Shown here: positions 1 to 5,704 of the stretch, in pieces
How positions within the stretch are numbered: the first letter of the stretch is position 1
How the letters are laid out: each line of letters starts with the position of its first letter
Assembly (NCBI GenBank): GCA_016285215.1
Contig: JAEEQI010000152.1
Span: forward strand, 1 to 5,850
Source: Bacteroidales bacterium
GTDB lineage: Bacteria > Bacteroidota > Bacteroidia > Bacteroidales > UBA932
Length of the DNA stretch: 5,850 nucleotides
Reading direction: 5' to 3'
The notes under the pieces: generated by a model
Database searches by the model: none
Told to the model about the DNA's origin: nothing
Seen by the model: the letters and a program-made list of their open reading frames with translations, nothing else
Made by a program: the position numbers and the translations under genes

Positions 1-335
1 GTGACGACAAACTGGCCGACTGCCTGTACAACCAAGCAGGGCTCTGGCTCCCCGGCCACCGGCTGAGAACGGACTATACGGACGGTGATCCGGACATCGA
101 GGCAGAATTCACGATTCTCAAGAAGACTGCCTGTGCAAGCGTGCTCTCGGAGAACGGTTTCCAGGACTGTGAAGAGAGCCTCCAGTTCCTGGAGTCCAAC
201 GACGGAAAGGAGGCGATTATTGGCCTCCACGTTGACGGGATTTTGGACTTCATTGACCCGGACAGACCGTATGGTTTCAAGGAGTTGATGAGGATGCGGG
301 AGCGCGGAGAGATGCCCGGACGGGGCCGGGGTTGA
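1..335 (+). CDS. 3' end of an unrecognised gene (5' truncated by window edge)
   Basis: The frame beginning at base 3 is open from the window edge to the TGA at 333-335, giving the last 110 residues of a protein whose start lies outside the window. I chose the full open frame over the internal GTG at 141 because it continues upstream without a stop. The visible part is acidic and mixed (DIEAEFTILKKTACASVL, then GLHVDGILDFIDPDRPYGFKEL) and ends in a basic Arg/Gly tail (MRERGEMPGRGRG). There is no signal peptide, membrane segment or motif I can name. It has the same orientation as the phage-type operon downstream but is separated from it by 195 AT-rich bases and a new promoter, so it probably belongs to an upstream transcription unit. 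That it belongs to the same phage-like element is inference only. Confidence 0.6.
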   Translation, partial: DDKLADCLYNQAGLWLPGHRLRTDYTDGDPDIEAEFTILKKTACASVLSENGFQDCEESLQFLESNDGKEAIIGLHVDGILDFIDPDRPYGFKELMRMRERGEMPGRGRG

Positions 336-406
336 TATACATAAAGTGTTACTTGATATATTTGAGTATAATTTATTGATTTTACGAAAATTTCTTCAAA
401 TTATTC

Positions 407-438
407 TTTGATTTTTCAAAAACATTTTCTTACATTTG
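407..438 (+). promoter_or_regulatory. Bacteroidetes-type promoter for the phage-like operon
   Basis: A TTTG at 407-410 is followed after 20 bases by TACATTTG at 431-438. This matches the known Bacteroides sigma-ABfr promoter (-33 TTTG, 19-21 bases, -7 TAnnTTTG) in both boxes and in spacing. Transcription would start near 443-446, about 85-90 bases before the ATG at 531. It is the only strong + strand promoter I see ahead of the five genes to 3841, so it probably drives all of them. Confidence 0.7.
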
Positions 439-442
439 CGGT

Positions 443-476
443 GGGGTTTGGATATGGCGATATCCAAGCCCCTTTT
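443..476 (+). promoter_or_regulatory. 5'-leader hairpin, terminator/attenuator-like
   Basis: A 13-bp stem pairs 443-455 with 460-472 around the loop GGCG; all pairs are Watson-Crick except one G-T at 447/468. Four T follow (473-476). The core is the dyad TTGGATAT / ATATCCAA. Because the promoter -7 box ends at 438, this hairpin would occupy the extreme 5' end of the operon mRNA. It could therefore stabilise the 5' end, act as an attenuator, or be an operator palindrome. It could also serve as a terminator for readthrough from the upstream gene, but the short T-run makes that only moderately convincing. Confidence 0.55.
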
Positions 477-530
477 GCATTGAGCCATAGCCGAACCCCT
501 TTGTTTAATTGAACTAAGACTTTAAGTGCT

Positions 531-1583
531 ATGATAGCTCTTCCTTCAATTGCCTTCGGCGGCTTTTCGGGCTCTGCAAAAGGGGTGACGGCCAGGTACC
601 AGGACGGCCGAAGTATCCTATCCCTGAAGTCCTACCCTACCGGTGAAACTACCATTGCGCAGCTGGCGCACCGAACCAATTTCAGCAAGATCAACAAGAG
701 TTATAAGCTCCTGAGCGACGCCCAGATGAGGGCGTGGGAGAACCTGGCAGAACACGCCAGCGGCCAGAGCGTCTTTGGACAGAAGGCCAAACTCACCGGC
801 GCCAATCTTTACCTTCGCTTAAATTCAAACCGGGTAATGGCCGGTGAGACAATGCTCCTGGATGCGCCCCAGCAGATTGCCTATGTGCCGGAGGTGGAAT
901 ATGACAGCGTGAGCGTTACGCCGCAGCTGATTGTATTCGGTGGTATCAAGCATCAAACCGCACCCTACAAGATGGTTGTGAAGATGTCCGGCTCCCAGAG
1001 CCGGGGTATTTCCAACGGCTGGAGCAAGACCGTCATTATCTCAAGTGAGGTTGAAGATGACTGGGGCGAGGCAGACGTTACGGCCCTCTATCTTAAGACC
1101 ATTGGTGTGGAGCCCACGCCCGGCCAAAAGGTGTTCATCGAGTGCTACTGGCTGGATACCTCCACCGGCTTCACCGGCCAGGTCTTCCAGGACTCTGTCA
1201 TCGTGACCGGAGAGTCTTCCTACACGCCCCGCAAGCGCGTGACGATGGACCGGCTTAACCCGGATTATGAGCTGCACGTTTCTTCTATTGACGTGGACTT
1301 TTCTTCTGGTGGTCCCGTGGTACAGTATGACGTGATGTGCCTGGGTCATAGCAACATTGCGTCTTCTGAGGCCTATCTGGATCAGGATCTTCCGGAGGAA
1401 CTCCGGGGCACTTCCTGGGCGCTGGGGCGTGGCAACGGCGAAGATGGCAAGCTGGTGGCCCAGTCCTACGTGATGTGGCTGTACGGTGCTTACTACAGCA
1501 CTCCGGCCAGAATTACTTTCGCCCATCGCGGCGGCTATTATGTCAAACCTACCGAGGTCTTCGGGCCTGGTGTAATCTACTAG
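531..1583 (+). CDS. Phage-type structural/accessory protein, long paralogue
   Basis: 350 residues, first gene of the operon. The N-terminus reads PSIAFGGFSGSAKGVTA (5-21), followed by a basic stretch, then LSDAQMRAWENLA (61-73) and KAKLTGANLYLRLN (85-98). From memory, this order (SGS..GVT motif, an 'LT..Q..AWN..A' helix, then 'sG.nLf.rLN') is typical of a protein type found in prophages, including Bacteroidetes ones, probably virion-associated; the precise role is not known to me. Residues 1-217 align almost without gaps to the 243-aa protein at 3110-3841. Residues about 218-350 are an extra C-terminal region of beta-like, aromatic-rich sequence (QSYVMWLYGAYYSTPARITF) absent from the shorter paralogue. 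There is no signal peptide or membrane helix. The ATG at 531 is chosen because the conserved N-terminal motif begins at residue 5. The next gene starts 7 bases after the stop, implying co-transcription. Coding is confident; the virion role is inferred. Confidence 0.85.
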   Translation: MIALPSIAFGGFSGSAKGVTARYQDGRSILSLKSYPTGETTIAQLAHRTNFSKINKSYKLLSDAQMRAWENLAEHASGQSVFGQKAKLTGANLYLRLNSNRVMAGETMLLDAPQQIAYVPEVEYDSVSVTPQLIVFGGIKHQTAPYKMVVKMSGSQSRGISNGWSKTVIISSEVEDDWGEADVTALYLKTIGVEPTPGQKVFIECYWLDTSTGFTGQVFQDSVIVTGESSYTPRKRVTMDRLNPDYELHVSSIDVDFSSGGPVVQYDVMCLGHSNIASSEAYLDQDLPEELRGTSWALGRGNGEDGKLVAQSYVMWLYGAYYSTPARITFAHRGGYYVKPTEVFGPGVIY

Positions 1584-1590
1584 TCAGGCT

Positions 1591-2328
1591 ATGAATTTCA
1601 ACTCAACAGGCAACAACTTTGGAAGCGGCTCCATCAGTTTCAAGTCACATCAAGAGCAGAACTTCGTAGTCCTGAACGCGAAGTTTACCTACAATCCCGA
1701 GTCTCCTGAGTACCAGGCAGCGGATGTTCTGGAAATCTACGTCCCGGACCTCTCCATCGAGCGCAGCGCCATTGCCGGTGTATTTATGCGGTTCGTTGAC
1801 CGGCGGGACAGCTATGGGTACGTCTGGGATAACAGCGGCGGGACGGTTCTCAAGTCGTGGGTGAAAGACAAGAACACGCTCTGCATTGAGAAACTCACCA
1901 ACTTTGACGAAAAAGGAGAGATTACCATCTACGTCCTTACCTTGTATACGATGCTCGGAAGAGGTAGCAAACCCATCAAAGGCACGCGTACCGGCCTTCA
2001 AATTATACAAGAAGAGCAGTACCTCTATTGGCGAAGTGAATCGTTCTTTGCAACGTTTGACCACTGGGTATTCTTGAATATGCTGTTCTCCAGCTGCTCA
2101 TATACTTATCGCGGTCAGCCCTGGGAATGTGGCATAGAGGGTTTCCCTACAGATGTTACGGCAGACCTTCCTTTCTGTGGTGGCGGTAATCAATACAACC
2201 CAACGGTAGATGGCATCAGCGAGGCCCATATTGAAAATGGTGTATTCACTTGCCCCCAAAGGACCGACGGATTTGAGAACACGGGGCACGACCCGTTCAT
2301 CTTCGCATTCCTGGTCCGAGACAACTAA
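1591..2328 (+). CDS. Unrecognised 245-aa protein of the phage-like operon
   Basis: I do not recognise this protein. It starts 7 bases after the preceding stop and ends 6 bases before the holin-like gene, so it is clearly in the operon. The N-terminus is Ser/Asn/Gly-rich (NSTGNNFGSGSISF) with no hydrophobic signal or transmembrane segment. Residues about 24-120 alternate polar and hydrophobic residues like beta strands (VLEIYVPDLSI, ITIYVLTLYTML). The second half is rich in aromatics, with Cys at 169, 180, 196 and 221 and a Gly/Asn loop (CGGGNQYNPTVDG, 196-208). Size, beta character and position next to a virion-type gene fit a small virion surface, tail or adhesin-like protein, but that is inference from context. 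Codon use resembles its neighbours apart from a somewhat more AT-rich 3' half. Confidence 0.8.
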   Translation: MNFNSTGNNFGSGSISFKSHQEQNFVVLNAKFTYNPESPEYQAADVLEIYVPDLSIERSAIAGVFMRFVDRRDSYGYVWDNSGGTVLKSWVKDKNTLCIEKLTNFDEKGEITIYVLTLYTMLGRGSKPIKGTRTGLQIIQEEQYLYWRSESFFATFDHWVFLNMLFSSCSYTYRGQPWECGIEGFPTDVTADLPFCGGGNQYNPTVDGISEAHIENGVFTCPQRTDGFENTGHDPFIFAFLVRDN

Positions 2329-2334
2329 TGCCTT

Positions 2335-2628
2335 ATGTCAGAGAAACAGCGCATAGAACTCACCAAGCTCCAGGGCGGCATAGCCATCGCCAGTTTCAGC
2401 AGCGGCGTGGCCATTGCTGCCGTGTGCCTGTTTCTCATTCATCCCCTTGGCGAAATCAGCAGCAGCGCCATCATCATCGTGAGCAACCTGCTTGTGCTCT
2501 GCGGCGCCATCCTGGGCGTGAAGGCCAGTATGGATGCCAAGCTCACGAAGATGGAAGCGGAGATTCACGGGGTGGCCGGGGAAATGGCCGTCCGGCCCGG
2601 ACATGACAAAAACCAGAACGACTTATGA
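2335..2628 (+). CDS. Small two-helix membrane protein, holin-like
   Basis: 97 residues with two hydrophobic segments, about 14-35 (GGIAIASFSSGVAIAAVCLFLI) and 43-62 (SSAIIIVSNLLVLCGAILGV), joined by a short HPLGE turn. A charged C-terminal tail follows (ASMDAKLTKMEAEIHGVAGEM, then a polar end). Holins permeabilise the inner membrane at phage lysis; two-helix holins of about 70-100 residues with a charged tail are common, and this one directly overlaps a spanin-like gene. Holins share little sequence, so the call rests on size, topology and neighbours; a small phage membrane protein of other function is possible. The ATG at 2335 is preferred over the ATG at 2328, which opens a different frame rich in Arg and His without membrane character. 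The 3' end overlaps the next gene by ATGA. Confidence 0.7.
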   Translation: MSEKQRIELTKLQGGIAIASFSSGVAIAAVCLFLIHPLGEISSSAIIIVSNLLVLCGAILGVKASMDAKLTKMEAEIHGVAGEMAVRPGHDKNQNDL

Positions 2629-3113
2629 AAAGGCTAGCTACTGCCCTACTGCTCTCCTTGCTCGTTTCCGGCTGTTGCGCTCTCCGGCAGATTGCGCCTT
2701 CCGTGACGGACAGTACCCGGGTCGAGGTGAGAACTGAGACCAAGTTCATCCACGATACGGCCTGGGTAGAACTGCCGGCCATTGTGGAAAGGATAGCCAC
2801 TCCGGACACCACCTCAACGCTCGAGAACACCTACGCCAAGAGCGAAGCGACCGTCACGGCCGGCATCCTCCGGCACAGTCTGGAGACCAAGCCGGCTAAA
2901 GTGCCAGTTGAGGTGAAGACGCAGATTGTGTACCGGGACAGCCTGGTTTATAAGGACCGCATCGAGACGAGGACCGTTGAGGTGGAAAGGGAGTTGACTG
3001 CCTGGCAGAAGGCCAAGATGAAACTGGGCGTTGCGTTCCTGATTATCCTCTGCATTGCTTTACTATATCTATTCCTCTATATCTATAACCTTTTTAATCT
3101 CAAACGCTTATGA
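2625..3113 (+). CDS. Spanin-like lipoprotein with C-terminal membrane helix (u-spanin candidate)
   Basis: 162 residues. Residues 1-17 form a lipoprotein signal (MKRLATALLLSLLVSGC) with lipobox LVSGC, so Cys17 would be lipidated. No Asp follows the Cys and there is no acidic surface-export stretch, which suggests retention at the inner face of the outer membrane. Residues about 20-128 are polar and look beta-rich, with a loose internal repeat: RVEVRTETKFIHDTAWV (32-48) and PVEVKTQIVYRDSLVYKD (94-111). ELTAWQKAKMK leads into one C-terminal transmembrane helix (about 134-157), followed by NLKRL. A lipid anchor at one end, a membrane helix at the other and a beta-rich periplasmic part is the layout of unimolecular spanins such as T1 gp11, which fuse inner and outer membranes in the last lysis step. 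Similar lipoproteins occur in Bacteroidetes prophages, from memory. It overlaps both neighbours by ATGA, which suggests translational coupling. The function is inferred from topology and the holin-like neighbour. Confidence 0.8.
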   Translation: MKRLATALLLSLLVSGCCALRQIAPSVTDSTRVEVRTETKFIHDTAWVELPAIVERIATPDTTSTLENTYAKSEATVTAGILRHSLETKPAKVPVEVKTQIVYRDSLVYKDRIETRTVEVERELTAWQKAKMKLGVAFLIILCIALLYLFLYIYNLFNLKRL

Positions 3114-3841
3114 AGTATATCCCTAGCATCGCCTTCGAGGAGATGAGCGGCAGCGCCAAGGGCGTGACCGCTGCAAAGAACAAGGGTCGCAAGTTCATCA
3201 AGAACCGCGGCTACGGCGGCCGAATCGGAACTTCCGACCAGGCTAAGAACAAAGGTGTCATGAAGATGATCACGACCAGCTGGAAGGGGCTCACCAACGA
3301 GCAAATCCTCGCCTGGAACAAACTGGCACTCAGCCAGGAAGCCAAGTCCGTGATGGGCACCAAGGCCAAGATTTCCGGCCTCAACCTTTTCCAGCGCCTC
3401 AACTTCTGGGTCGTGAAGCTCGGCGGCAACATCATGACGATGCCGCCAACCCTCTCCGGCGTGGAGACACCCTCCACCGCGACCGTCACCTGCACCAGCG
3501 CGGCTTTCACCTTCCAGCTGGACCAGGCCATCGCCGACAACGGCGGCATCTACCTGATCATCCAGGCTTCCGAGGGTCAGTCCAACGGCGTGACCCGCGG
3601 CTACGGAAAGGCCGTCCAGATCAAGGCCGTGGAGGAGCCCACCGGCGCGGCCATCGACATCAAGAGCGACTATGAGGCCAAGCACGGTGTGCTGGGCTCC
3701 GGCGCTCCGAAGGTGTTCCTGAAATATTTCTACGTGAACTCCGCCACCGGCGAGACTTCCGTTCCCATGCAGGCCCTTGCCAAATGGGCGGCCGCAGCTG
3801 CTCCTGCAGAGCCCGAGGGTGGTGAAGGCGGCGGCGATTAA
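3110..3841 (+). CDS. Phage-type structural/accessory protein, short paralogue
   Basis: 243 residues, last gene of the operon. It is a paralogue of the protein at 531-1583 with motifs in the same register: PSIAF and SGSAKGVTA (13-21), LTNEQILAWNKLA (61-73), KAKISGLNLFQRLN (85-98), GQSNGVTRGYGKAV (156-169) and KVFLKYFYVNSATGET (201-216). After about residue 217 the long paralogue continues with 130 more residues, whereas this one ends in a low-complexity Ala/Pro/Glu/Gly tail (WAAAAAPAEPEGGEGGGD). The region 22-50 is strongly basic (KNKGRKFIKNRGYGG), which could contact nucleic acid or an acidic partner. It is noticeably GC-rich and its DNA differs from the paralogue at most synonymous sites, so the duplication is old. 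The ATG overlaps the upstream stop (ATGA), and the conserved N-terminal motif right after it supports this start. It is probably virion-associated; the exact role is unknown. Confidence 0.85.
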   Translation: MKYIPSIAFEEMSGSAKGVTAAKNKGRKFIKNRGYGGRIGTSDQAKNKGVMKMITTSWKGLTNEQILAWNKLALSQEAKSVMGTKAKISGLNLFQRLNFWVVKLGGNIMTMPPTLSGVETPSTATVTCTSAAFTFQLDQAIADNGGIYLIIQASEGQSNGVTRGYGKAVQIKAVEEPTGAAIDIKSDYEAKHGVLGSGAPKVFLKYFYVNSATGETSVPMQALAKWAAAAAPAEPEGGEGGGD

Positions 3842-3900
3842 TCCTCCACCGGCCGGGGTCCGGTCTACCCTACCCCCATTCGTTCCAAACTCTATTTTCG
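3842..3900 (+). other. 3' untranslated spacer with minor hairpin
   Basis: This short spacer lies between the operon's last stop and its terminator. ACCGG at 3848-3852 can pair with CCGGT at 3860-3864, but no T-run follows, so it is not a terminator by itself. No open frame is supported. Confidence 0.4.
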
Positions 3901-3935
3901 ACCTCCGCCGTCGCGAGACGCCGGAGGTTTTTGTT
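3901..3935 (+). terminator. Intrinsic terminator of the phage-like operon
   Basis: ACCTCCG (3901-3907) pairs with CGGAGGT (3922-3928). One C-C mismatch (3908/3921) is followed by a further 4-bp stem, CGTC/GACG, capped by the GNRA-type tetraloop GCGA (3913-3916). Five T follow (3928-3932, the first also closing the stem), then GTT. The position 60 bases after the last + strand stop fits the end of the operon. On the opposite strand the stem is followed by CGAAAATAG rather than a T-run, so it is not obviously bidirectional. Confidence 0.85.
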
Positions 3936-3974
3936 CAGTATAGTGGATAAAAAACGGCTTTTTTGTGCAGTATA
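3928..3974. repeat. Pair of 15-bp direct repeats between convergent genes
   Basis: TTTTTGTTCAGTATA (3928-3942) recurs as TTTTTGTGCAGTATA (3960-3974), 14 of 15 identical with 32-bp spacing. A 9-bp inverted partner of the first copy, TGAACAAAA, lies at 3985-3993. Between the repeats, AAAAAA and TTTTTT flank CGGC, a weak hairpin that might help end the - strand Fic transcript. The repeats overlap the operon terminator and sit just after the Fic stop codon. They could be recombination-site arms, a terminator relic or a chance duplication. Confidence 0.5.
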
Positions 3975-3993
3975 CCGTCAAAAATGAACAAAA

Positions 3994-5514
3994 TCACGCA
4001 ATCAGCGAGACAATGAATCTCACAAACGGTTCAATCTCCTCTTCAACACTAGCCTTCTCTAACGATGCCATATACTCATCACGGCGTTCCATTGGAACGA
4101 CAATCCAAGGATAACCGCCCGTTACCAGTTGGCTGTTCATTGTGAACCTAGCCGTACGGCCGTTGCCATCCATATAAGGATGGATGTATACGAAGAAGAA
4201 GTGACCCAGTACAGCCCTGACAAAAGCATCCGGTTCCTCCTGCATCAACGTAGACAAAGCCGTCATGGCATCCAGCACCGCATCCGGATTGAGCGGCACG
4301 TGCATCGAGTTCCGGATATACACCTGGTGTGTACGATAACCCACAAGGTCCGAAGCCTTGATGATGCCGGCGCGGATGCAAGGCTCGAACAATTGGAAAT
4401 GCCAGCTCTGATGGTTCTTGACATACATCTTAGCGGGATCATCTCCTTCCAGGGCCGACGCCACCGACTGCTTCAACAGTTGATATGCCTGGTAGTAGCC
4501 ACGTGCCGCCAAGGCGTTCTTGCGTTCCTTGTCTTCTTCATCATTCTTGGGGTCCCAGTTCCCGCTTCTTACTTTCTCCAACAAGCCCTCAGTAATCTTA
4601 TAGCCCTCAATGGACAAGGAGTTATAACTATCCTTGATATATGTGGCGTCCATCATGGACAGAATGCTCTCTGCATCTTGAGCTACCGGATGCAATCCTG
4701 CTGTCTCAATGGCAGCAACTACCTTCGGACGCATCTTCATCCACATCAGACGAAGACGTGAAGCATAGGGCGATGGTTCAAAATGATCCAAACGAATATC
4801 CTCCTCAAACGGATTCTCCTCCTGGACCGAATGCCCCACCTGCTTCATCATTGAGAGCAGCTGATCTGCCATTTCATCCCGGCCGATGGAACGAAGGGCA
4901 CCGGCAACACGGCCAGCCCTTGACGTATAGCCGCCATCCATGGCCGCCGTGACAACCGGCGTAACATCGCGAAGTGATGCCAGGCAAGTTCTTGCTTCCA
5001 ACGCATTGCGCCGATAGTAATCCGGACCAACCAATAGCAGCGCATAGGAAAGCGGATAGAGGTGAACGCCATAGTGTGGCTCAACCTCCACAGACGGAGG
5101 AAGCGAAGCCTTGATATCCAGGAGCGATGTGCCGAAAGGCAGTTGAAGGATATTGTTGGCCGCAGCGTCACTGCGGACGATCAGCTGCTGAGGCACCACG
5201 CTCTTGCCGCTGTAGAAATACAACGACAACTCAGGAGACAGACACCAATTGTCTCCGAACTTGCTATTAAGATATTCAACAATGAAGTACCAATACGACA
5301 CATACCAGACTGTCGAGTCTCCCTCGCTTCCCGGATAGCATGGGATATACCACCCCTTGATGACCATCTTGAGATAGCCACTGTCTACGAGCCTCTCTGT
5401 ATGGGTGCGTCCCAGCGTATCAGCACCATGGATAACCAGGTTCTCACCGTGGGCATCCTGATACTTTTTGAGCAGAGCCATCGACTCAGCCTGCTTTTCT
5501 TGAATGGTTGCCAT
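3994..5514 (-). CDS. Fic-family protein with AbiEi-like N-terminal region
   Basis: 506 residues. The Fic motif HPYMDGNGRTAR (445-456) is intact: His445 is the catalytic base, Asp449 would bind the metal, and Gly450-Arg456 form the anion-hole and nucleotide-binding loop. Most Fic enzymes transfer AMP from ATP to a target hydroxyl. SLSIEG (299-304) fits the class II inhibitory motif (S/T)xxxE(G/N) placed before the Fic core; Glu303 would block ATP gamma-phosphate binding by the last Arg, so the enzyme is probably self-inhibited. Residues about 388-406 (DLVGYRTHQVYIRNSMHVP) fit the substrate-binding flap. The N-terminal third has a winged-helix-like start (TERLVDSGYLKMVIKGWYIP, 39-58) then LSPELSLYFYSG (92-103), resembling AbiEi antitoxin proteins, which bind DNA and autorepress in AbiE systems. 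The gene has its own promoter and a repeat array upstream. It converges on the phage-like operon. Fic family is near certain; AbiEi relation and toxin-antitoxin or defence role are inferred. Confidence 0.95.
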   Translation of the reverse strand: MATIQEKQAESMALLKKYQDAHGENLVIHGADTLGRTHTERLVDSGYLKMVIKGWYIPCYPGSEGDSTVWYVSYWYFIVEYLNSKFGDNWCLSPELSLYFYSGKSVVPQQLIVRSDAAANNILQLPFGTSLLDIKASLPPSVEVEPHYGVHLYPLSYALLLVGPDYYRRNALEARTCLASLRDVTPVVTAAMDGGYTSRAGRVAGALRSIGRDEMADQLLSMMKQVGHSVQEENPFEEDIRLDHFEPSPYASRLRLMWMKMRPKVVAAIETAGLHPVAQDAESILSMMDATYIKDSYNSLSIEGYKITEGLLEKVRSGNWDPKNDEEDKERKNALAARGYYQAYQLLKQSVASALEGDDPAKMYVKNHQSWHFQLFEPCIRAGIIKASDLVGYRTHQVYIRNSMHVPLNPDAVLDAMTALSTLMQEEPDAFVRAVLGHFFFVYIHPYMDGNGRTARFTMNSQLVTGGYPWIVVPMERRDEYMASLEKASVEEEIEPFVRFIVSLIA

Positions 5515-5538
5515 ACTAGTCTATTTGGGTCTAAATCT

Positions 5539-5576
5539 ATTAGTTTATTTTGTTGCGAAAACATTAGTTTATTTTG
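5539..5576 (-). repeat. Operator-like repeat pair, promoter-downstream (copies 1 and 2)
   Basis: ATTAGTTTATTTTG (on the - strand CAAAATAAACTAAT) occurs perfectly at 5539-5552 and 5563-5576. The start-to-start distance is 24 bases, a little over two helical turns, so a protein bound to both would sit on one face of the DNA. The pair lies between the expected transcription start (about 5593) and the Fic ATG, where a bound repressor would block transcription. Copy 1 is followed by TTG and copy 2 by CAG, the same pattern as in the upstream pair. Confidence 0.75.
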
Positions 5577-5599
5577 CAGAGCAACTGCAATCCGCGTTG

Positions 5600-5630
5600 C
5601 AAAGATACAACAAAATAACTAACAAACAAA
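5600..5630 (-). promoter_or_regulatory. Bacteroidetes-type promoter for the Fic gene
   Basis: Read on the - strand, TTTG (5630-5627) is followed after 19 bases by TATCTTTG (5607-5600), a full match to -33 TTTG / -7 TAnnTTTG. Transcription would begin near 5593-5595, giving a leader of about 80 bases before the ATG at 5514. The spacer contains a degenerate inverted copy of the operator-like repeat. Confidence 0.75.
5611..5623 (+). promoter_or_regulatory. Degenerate inverted operator-like copy in the promoter spacer
   Basis: CAAAATAACTAAC on the + strand matches the - strand repeat CAAAATAAACTAAT except for one missing A and a final T to C change. It therefore lies in the opposite orientation to the four perfect copies. 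It sits wholly between the -33 and -7 boxes of the Fic promoter, a classic place for a repressor to exclude RNA polymerase. Short AT-rich matches can arise by chance, so this is moderate evidence only. Confidence 0.4.
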
Positions 5631-5704
5631 CATATATACATACATTTCAGCCAAAGACACTTATTAAGCAAAGATAACTAACCTCATGAAAAACCAATAA
5701 ATTC

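Larger units (their letters stand above)
336..530. other. AT-rich intergenic region with promoter and hairpin
   Basis: This gap separates the upstream gene from the five-gene operon. It is very AT-rich between 336 and 435, then holds the promoter -7 box, a strong hairpin, and about 54 bases of leader before the ATG at 531. I see no open frame or RNA gene. The leader just before the start codon shows no clear Shine-Dalgarno sequence, as is usual in Bacteroidetes. Confidence 0.7.

Noticed and set aside
315..330. CCCGG...CCGGG hairpin at the end of the first gene as a terminator
   Set aside because: The stem is only 5 bp, lies inside the coding sequence and is not followed by a T-run.
357..364. 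TATATTTG, a match to the -7 promoter consensus
   Set aside because: The only upstream partner is a TTG at 332-334 with 22-base spacing, and the region is so AT-rich that chance matches are expected; the site at 407-438 is far better.
1041..1526. 161-residue open frame on the - strand
   Set aside because: Antisense shadow of the gene at 531-1583, rich in His, Arg and Gly, with no promoter or recognisable motif.
2328..2606. Open frame starting at the TAATG overlap, 92 residues
   Set aside because: It is very rich in Arg, His, Gln and Gly without structure, and lies in another frame of the two-helix membrane protein starting at 2335, whose clear hydrophobic segments mark the real frame.
3083..3685. 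200-residue open frame on the - strand
   Set aside because: Its Gly/Ala/His/Leu-rich composition is typical of the antisense of GC-rich coding DNA; it lies opposite the well-supported paralogue gene at 3110-3841.
4129..4761. 210-residue open frame on the + strand
   Set aside because: Antisense of the Fic catalytic region, whose motif is unmistakable on the - strand; the composition is shadow-like.
5062..5622. 186-residue open frame on the + strand
   Set aside because: Antisense of the Fic N-terminal region, running through the Fic promoter and operator-like repeats; no supporting features.
5669..5676. Second TATCTTTG (- strand) upstream of the Fic promoter
   Set aside because: The -7 box is perfect, but the best -33 candidate is ATTG with 18-base spacing. 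It could be a weak second start for Fic, though I cannot support it.
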